NCBI GenBank assembly: GCA_031273305.1 | Contig: JAISSC010000178.1 | Span: forward strand, 1-6,243 | DNA: 6,243 bases | Direction of reading: 5' to 3' | Source: Flavobacteriaceae bacterium | GTDB taxonomy: Bacteria; Bacteroidota; Bacteroidia; Flavobacteriales; Weeksellaceae | Part shown: positions 3,323-6,243 of the stretch, piece after piece | How positions within the stretch are numbered: position 1 is the stretch's first letter | How the letters are laid out: each line of letters starts with the position of its first letter | Notes under the pieces: model-generated | Told to the model about the DNA's origin: nothing | Databases searched by the model: none | The model's input: the letters and a program-made list of their open reading frames with translations, nothing else | Made by a program: the position numbers and the translations under genes

Positions 3323-6243
3323 GGTACAGAGCTTGTGGAATTTATTGATCCAATAAACAAAAGCACGACCTCATTTACGAGGTCATCTGATTATGGCCCC
3401 AGAAATCCTAAAGAATCAGGAAGTTCTTTTCATTGTGGACAAGATTATGGTTTAACAAGTAAGGACGTTAAAAGAGCTTATGCTGTTGAAGGAGGAGATA
3501 TTGAAGAAATCAATTTCAAGCCAGACGATAACGAAAAAAATGCTCGCATCATAATAAAAAATTGGTATTATATGCACATGGCAATTCCGAAAAATATGAT
3601 TGATCCGGATTTTAATCCTAAATATTTACACGTTAGTTATGAAAATAGCAGTAGTCACCAAGTATTTAGTGTTGTAGTTATTAATGATAATAAAAATGAT
3701 GATAATGAAATTATAGATGGAAGAACATTAATTTCAACACAGAATTATCGCGATCTTCATAAAGGAAAAATTACGAGTTTGCAGATTTCAAATGAAGAAA
3801 CATTAGGAACAAATAATGAAACATTAGATACACTTGTACACAAATTCGTATATACAGTCGCAAAAAAAGAGTGGATATTTAGTCCACAAAAGATTAGTTC
3901 AATGTATCATTTGCATCTGCAACATGGTCGTAGAGGTGAATCGGAAAATCCACTGAAGTGGATTCCATATAAAAACAAAGAGAAACCAAGAGTATATTTT
4001 GAGTTTCAAAAGAATTATGAAAATAAGAGAGCAGATTTATTTAGTAACCAGCATATTATCTACGGTTCTGTCATACTTCAGACTAAAGTTGATGTAACGA
4101 ATCCTTATGGTCAAAGCTATGCAGACGCTGATGCTGATTTGTATAAAGTTTCTGTTGCTATTCCTAAACTACTTCAAAGGCCAATAAAAGAGTATGAATA
4201 TATAGGGACGAAGCAAACAAAACATACAATAGTGAAGAAAAAAACAGAAGCTGAAATTCATTCTTCTATAGAAGAAGGTATCTATCCAGTTATGGAACTA
4301 GTAAGTATTGATTATTTTAAAGAAAAATGGAATACTACAGATGGAGAAATTGGCACTCCTAAATATCCTGATGGAAAATATGACATGCAAATTATAGCTG
4401 AGGATATTAAATCAGGAAAAACTCCTAAAGATCACTCATTTATTTTAGATAACAATTACCCTTATATAAAAAAAGTAGAAATTGTAGATGAAAGAGGTAA
4501 TCAGGTTGATAAATGGGATTCCAATAATAATCTAAAATTGAATGGCGGAAACATAAAAGTTAAAGTAACAACAAGTGAACCTATGAGCAATCTTCTATTA
4601 CAAGGCAAACAAATGTATTCTCTATCAGAAGATATAACGAATTGGGCAGTAATAACTCATATTGAGCCTGTGTGTAATGAAATGCAGATTCTCGAATTTT
4701 CCGGATATGATTTAGCAGGAAATGCCTTATTAGATACTGGTGATCCAAATTTTAATACAAACACAATTCGTATAAATAGAAATGATGATGGAAAGATAAT
4801 TTCTAATCCTGCTATTGGAGATAAAAAATATAAATTGTCAATATGTCCCAGTGTAAAAATAAAGGGAGAAACAGATTTTAATCCTTGTGATTCAGGAAAA
4901 AAAGATGAAATAAAACTAACTATTGAAATTAGTGGAGCGGGGGATTGTATGACAAATTCTAAAATATTGTGGAATGACAAAGAAACTAACAAAATTGAAC
5001 AAACAGTAGATAGTATAGGCACTTATAAAGTAGAAGTTAAATTCTCGAATGGATGTGAAATAAGAGATGAAGTTACCATCACCGAGGCGGGAAAAAACAA
5101 ATTGGATGTTGTGATTTTTGGAGATGATGTTATTTTAGCTGATTGCAAAGGGCAACTTCTTCAAGAAAATCACATAACATTAAAAGCTATAGTAAAGAAT
5201 GGAGGCAATAATTTTACCTATTTGTGGAAAAATGGGAATGATAGTATTGATAATAAAGAATCTATTATAGTAAGCAAAGATGGTATTTATTCAGTGTTTG
5301 TTACTTCTGATACGGGATGTACAGGCAGTACAACTAAAAAAATAACAAAGCAGGAAAGTAATTTGTCTATTGATATTCAGAGTCGTGGAGAATTAGTTTC
5401 TTATTGTGGAACGGCATCTCCGATCATATTAGAAGCGTTTCCTTCAAATGGAACAGAGCCTTATACTTACTCATGGATGAAAATATCAAAAGATACAACA
5501 TTGATTGGAAAAGATAAAACAATTGAAATATCTGAAGATGGAAATTATGTTGTAACAGCTACAGATAAAAATGGTTGTACCAACACGTCACAAAAATTTC
5601 AGGTGGAAATGAGAAATGAAGAGAACTTAAAAGTAGAAATAACTGCTCCTCCATATATTACTTTAAATTGCAAAAGAGAGGCTACTGCTAAAGCTAATCT
5701 AACAGCTATTGTAAAAGGAGGAAGTGGCAAATACATTTATATGTGGGATGGGAAAACAATATCAAATGTTTTGTCAACAGGTGAAGATGGAATACACTAT
5801 ATAAACGTGAGAGATACAGTGAATAATTGTACTGGTTATGCGAAATGTACAATTGAAAGTAAAGTAGAAAATCCATTAAAAGTTTATCTTTATTCTACAG
5901 AAAGAGAGCTTCATCGTGACTGTGGTGAGGATCCATTTCCTGTAACTATTGGAGCCTTTGTTGGCAGTGGTTCAGGAGATTATAGTTATAGTTGGTCTGT
6001 TTCTTCTGCGTGGCATGGTTCTTCTTCGAATTTTATAGAGGTTAATTCTCCGGGAGAATATTCTGTGATTGTTACAGATAATAAAACTGGGTGTACGACA
6101 TCTGAAAGTATAAGAATTGATGGAACAGTAGTGAATTGTCCGATTGACCCCAACGAAATCGCAGGTCCCACCGGTTACGCCGAATCCCAATGGGTTTCTC
6201 AAAAAGACAGAATGAACTACACCATCCGTTACGAAAACGACCC
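3260..6243 (+). CDS. Secreted multi-domain protein with PKD-like repeats and DPNE domain, 3' end outside window
   Basis: The frame is open from the ATG at 3260 to the window end, 994 complete codons with no stop. The start is supported by the signal peptide directly after it. Domains by residue: signal peptide 1-21; an unrecognised region of about 22-335; an Fn3/Ig-like block of about 340-505; five PKD-like repeats with paired cysteines of about 529-955; and the beginning of a DPNE domain from 961. No catalytic motif is evident. The repeats and export signal point to an extracellular structural or adhesive protein. A type IX sorting domain could lie beyond the window but cannot be seen. Nearly the whole visible gene is about 27-33% GC; only the last 100 bases, the DPNE domain, return to the composition of upstream gene 1. 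It lies 41 bases downstream of the CARDB gene on the same strand and may be co-transcribed with it. The specific function is unknown. Confidence 0.9.
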   Translation, partial: MKKYYITVLLFFVFYNMGFTQGTELVEFIDPINKSTTSFTRSSDYGPRNPKESGSSFHCGQDYGLTSKDVKRAYAVEGGDIEEINFKPDDNEKNARIIIKNWYYMHMAIPKNMIDPDFNPKYLHVSYENSSSHQVFSVVVINDNKNDDNEIIDGRTLISTQNYRDLHKGKITSLQISNEETLGTNNETLDTLVHKFVYTVAKKEWIFSPQKISSMYHLHLQHGRRGESENPLKWIPYKNKEKPRVYFEFQKNYENKRADLFSNQHIIYGSVILQTKVDVTNPYGQSYADADADLYKVSVAIPKLLQRPIKEYEYIGTKQTKHTIVKKKTEAEIHSSIEEGIYPVMELVSIDYFKEKWNTTDGEIGTPKYPDGKYDMQIIAEDIKSGKTPKDHSFILDNNYPYIKKVEIVDERGNQVDKWDSNNNLKLNGGNIKVKVTTSEPMSNLLLQGKQMYSLSEDITNWAVITHIEPVCNEMQILEFSGYDLAGNALLDTGDPNFNTNTIRINRNDDGKIISNPAIGDKKYKLSICPSVKIKGETDFNPCDSGKKDEIKLTIEISGAGDCMTNSKILWNDKETNKIEQTVDSIGTYKVEVKFSNGCEIRDEVTITEAGKNKLDVVIFGDDVILADCKGQLLQENHITLKAIVKNGGNNFTYLWKNGNDSIDNKESIIVSKDGIYSVFVTSDTGCTGSTTKKITKQESNLSIDIQSRGELVSYCGTASPIILEAFPSNGTEPYTYSWMKISKDTTLIGKDKTIEISEDGNYVVTATDKNGCTNTSQKFQVEMRNEENLKVEITAPPYITLNCKREATAKANLTAIVKGGSGKYIYMWDGKTISNVLSTGEDGIHYINVRDTVNNCTGYAKCTIESKVENPLKVYLYSTERELHRDCGEDPFPVTIGAFVGSGSGDYSYSWSVSSAWHGSSSNFIEVNSPGEYSVIVTDNKTGCTTSESIRIDGTVVNCPIDPNEIAGPTGYAESQWVSQKDRMNYTIRYEND
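3323..4264 (+). other. Unrecognised N-terminal region of the PKD-like repeat protein
   Basis: Residues 22-335 do not match a family I can name. After a Ser/Thr/Asn-rich stretch comes FHCGQDYG, then alternating polar and hydrophobic stretches suggesting beta structure: ARIIIKNWYY, KYLHVSYEN, QVFSVVVIND, HKFVYTVAKKEW and HIIYGSVILQTKVDV. An acidic Asn/Asp loop (NDNKNDDNE) follows the third of these. One cysteine (residue 59) is present and there is no obvious metal-binding or protease triad. The end is Lys-rich (KKK near 326-328). It could be the adhesive head of the protein or one or two diverged beta-sandwich domains; neither can be shown from sequence alone. Confidence 0.5.
4277..4774 (+). 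other. Fn3/bacterial Ig-like domain block
   Basis: Residues 340-505. The first half has a tryptophan (W357), then YPDGKYDMQIIAEDIKSG and SFILDNNYPYIKKVEI. This is the 'W...DG-x-Y-x-(L/M)-x-(V/I)-x-A-x-D ... (V/L)DN-x-x-P-x-(I/V)' pattern of Fn3-like and bacterial Ig-like modules in secreted proteins. The second half (about 401-492) has TSEPMSNLLL and ends in YDLAGNAL, the 'S-E-P ... D-(L/A)-A-G-N' pattern of Ig-like domains that follow it. These are structural modules; two domains are likely. The match is by pattern only. Confidence 0.6.
4844..6124 (+). repeat. Five PKD-like (SprB-like) repeats with paired cysteines
   Basis: Repeats at about 4844-5083, 5096-5353, 5360-5611, 5624-5860 and 5873-6124, each 79-86 residues. 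The last four share: an early strand ending in a Cys (ADC, SYC, LNC, RDC), an aromatic-x-(Y/S)-x-W strand (FTYLW, YTYSW, YIYMW, YSYSW), a (D/P)G-x-Y or DG-x-H-Y turn, and a final Cys in a D-x-x-x-(G/N)CT motif (SDTGCT, TDKNGCT, VNNCT, NKTGCT). Repeat 1 is a diverged copy (NPC, ILWND, IGTYKVEV, NGCE). The layout resembles PKD and SprB-type repeats of Bacteroidota surface proteins. The two cysteines are placed where an Ig-type intradomain disulfide would form, which is plausible outside the cell; this is inference. The copies differ throughout at DNA level. Confidence 0.75.
6140..6243 (+). other. Start of DPNE-type domain, cut by window end
   Basis: Residues 961-994 carry DPNEIAGPTGY, QWVS and MNYTIRYEND. 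I recognise this as the opening of a domain common in Bacteroidota and Planctomycetes secreted proteins, with consensus of the kind DPN(E/D)-x-x-G-P-x-G-Y followed by Y-T-I-x-(F/Y)-E-N. In those proteins it often follows CARDB/TIG or PKD-like modules and precedes the C-terminal end. Here it follows directly after PKD-like repeat 5. Its codons are mostly C-ending (GAC, AAC, ATC, ACC, TAC), unlike the AT-rich repeats before it. Only about 34 residues are visible, so its full extent is unknown. Confidence 0.7.

Larger units (their letters stand above)
2745..6137. other. AT-rich segment with abrupt edges (possible recombined segment)
   Basis: Hand counts of GC: 67/120 for 2581-2700, then 41/120 for 2761-2880 and 12/60 for 2881-2940. 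Rows sampled inside gene 2 give 18/60 (3541-3600), 16/60 (4801-4860) and 19/60 (6061-6120). GC then returns to 32/60 (6121-6180) and 28/63 (6181-6243). Codon style changes with it: Arg is mostly AGA inside the segment, while CGN is common outside. The edges lie within coding sequence, in the TIG domain of gene 1 and at the DPNE domain of gene 2. I see no terminal inverted repeats, target duplication, integrase or transposase, so it is not a recognisable mobile element. Edge positions are accurate to about 20 bases. Confidence 0.75.

Noticed and set aside
4657..5022. Reverse-strand open frame of 121 codons in gene 2
   Set aside because: It is opposite the Ig-like block and first PKD-like repeat, which have clear motifs on the forward strand; hydrophobic Ser/Phe/Ile-rich product is typical of an antisense shadow.
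2745..6137. AT-rich segment as a transposon, integron cassette or prophage
   Set aside because: No transposase, integrase, terminal inverted repeats or target duplication are visible, and the edges preserve reading frame and domain structure.

Overview
The window looks like chromosomal DNA of a Bacteroidota bacterium. It holds two long, same-strand genes for repeat-rich secreted or cell-surface proteins. The assignment rests on several things: tandem CARDB domains with a PPC/TIG-like tail in the first protein, Cys/Trp PKD-like (SprB-like) repeats running into a DPNE-type domain in the second, AT-rich coding, and no Shine-Dalgarno sequence before the one start codon visible. Both genes are cut by the window edges: the first lacks its 5' end and the second its 3' end. 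I recognise no RNA gene, CRISPR array, insertion sequence or regulatory RNA.

Layout. Positions 1-3218 are the 3' part of a CARDB-array gene (1071 residues visible). It has the tail of one CARDB repeat, six complete CARDB repeats of about 123 residues each, a PPC-like beta domain, a TIG/IPT-like domain and a short final beta domain. A 41-base AT-rich spacer follows, with no clear promoter, terminator or ribosome binding site. Positions 3260-6243 are the 5' part of a second gene (994 complete codons visible). It encodes a signal peptide, about 300 residues I do not recognise, an Fn3/Ig-like block, five PKD-like repeats with paired cysteines, and the first 34 residues of a DPNE domain.

The most striking feature is base composition. 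Gene 1 is roughly 43-45% GC through most of its length and rises to about 56% with G-ending codons at 2581-2700. It then drops abruptly to 20-34% at about 2745, in the middle of the TIG domain. The AT-rich state continues through the end of gene 1, the spacer and nearly all of gene 2. It ends equally sharply at about 6137, where the DPNE domain begins at around 45-53% GC with C-ending codons. The reading frame and domain fold continue across both edges. This suggests a mosaic: a segment of about 3.4 kb of different origin joined within conserved domain sequence.

Together the genes probably encode large extracellular adhesin-like or matrix proteins that could be co-transcribed. In the protein family I recall, CARDB, PPC-like, TIG-like and DPNE/DPND domains often occur in a single polypeptide. 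Here the DPNE part lies in the downstream gene, so the pair may derive from domain shuffling of such a protein. No enzymatic, defence or regulatory system is evident. The window is best read as a surface-protein locus with a recombination signature.
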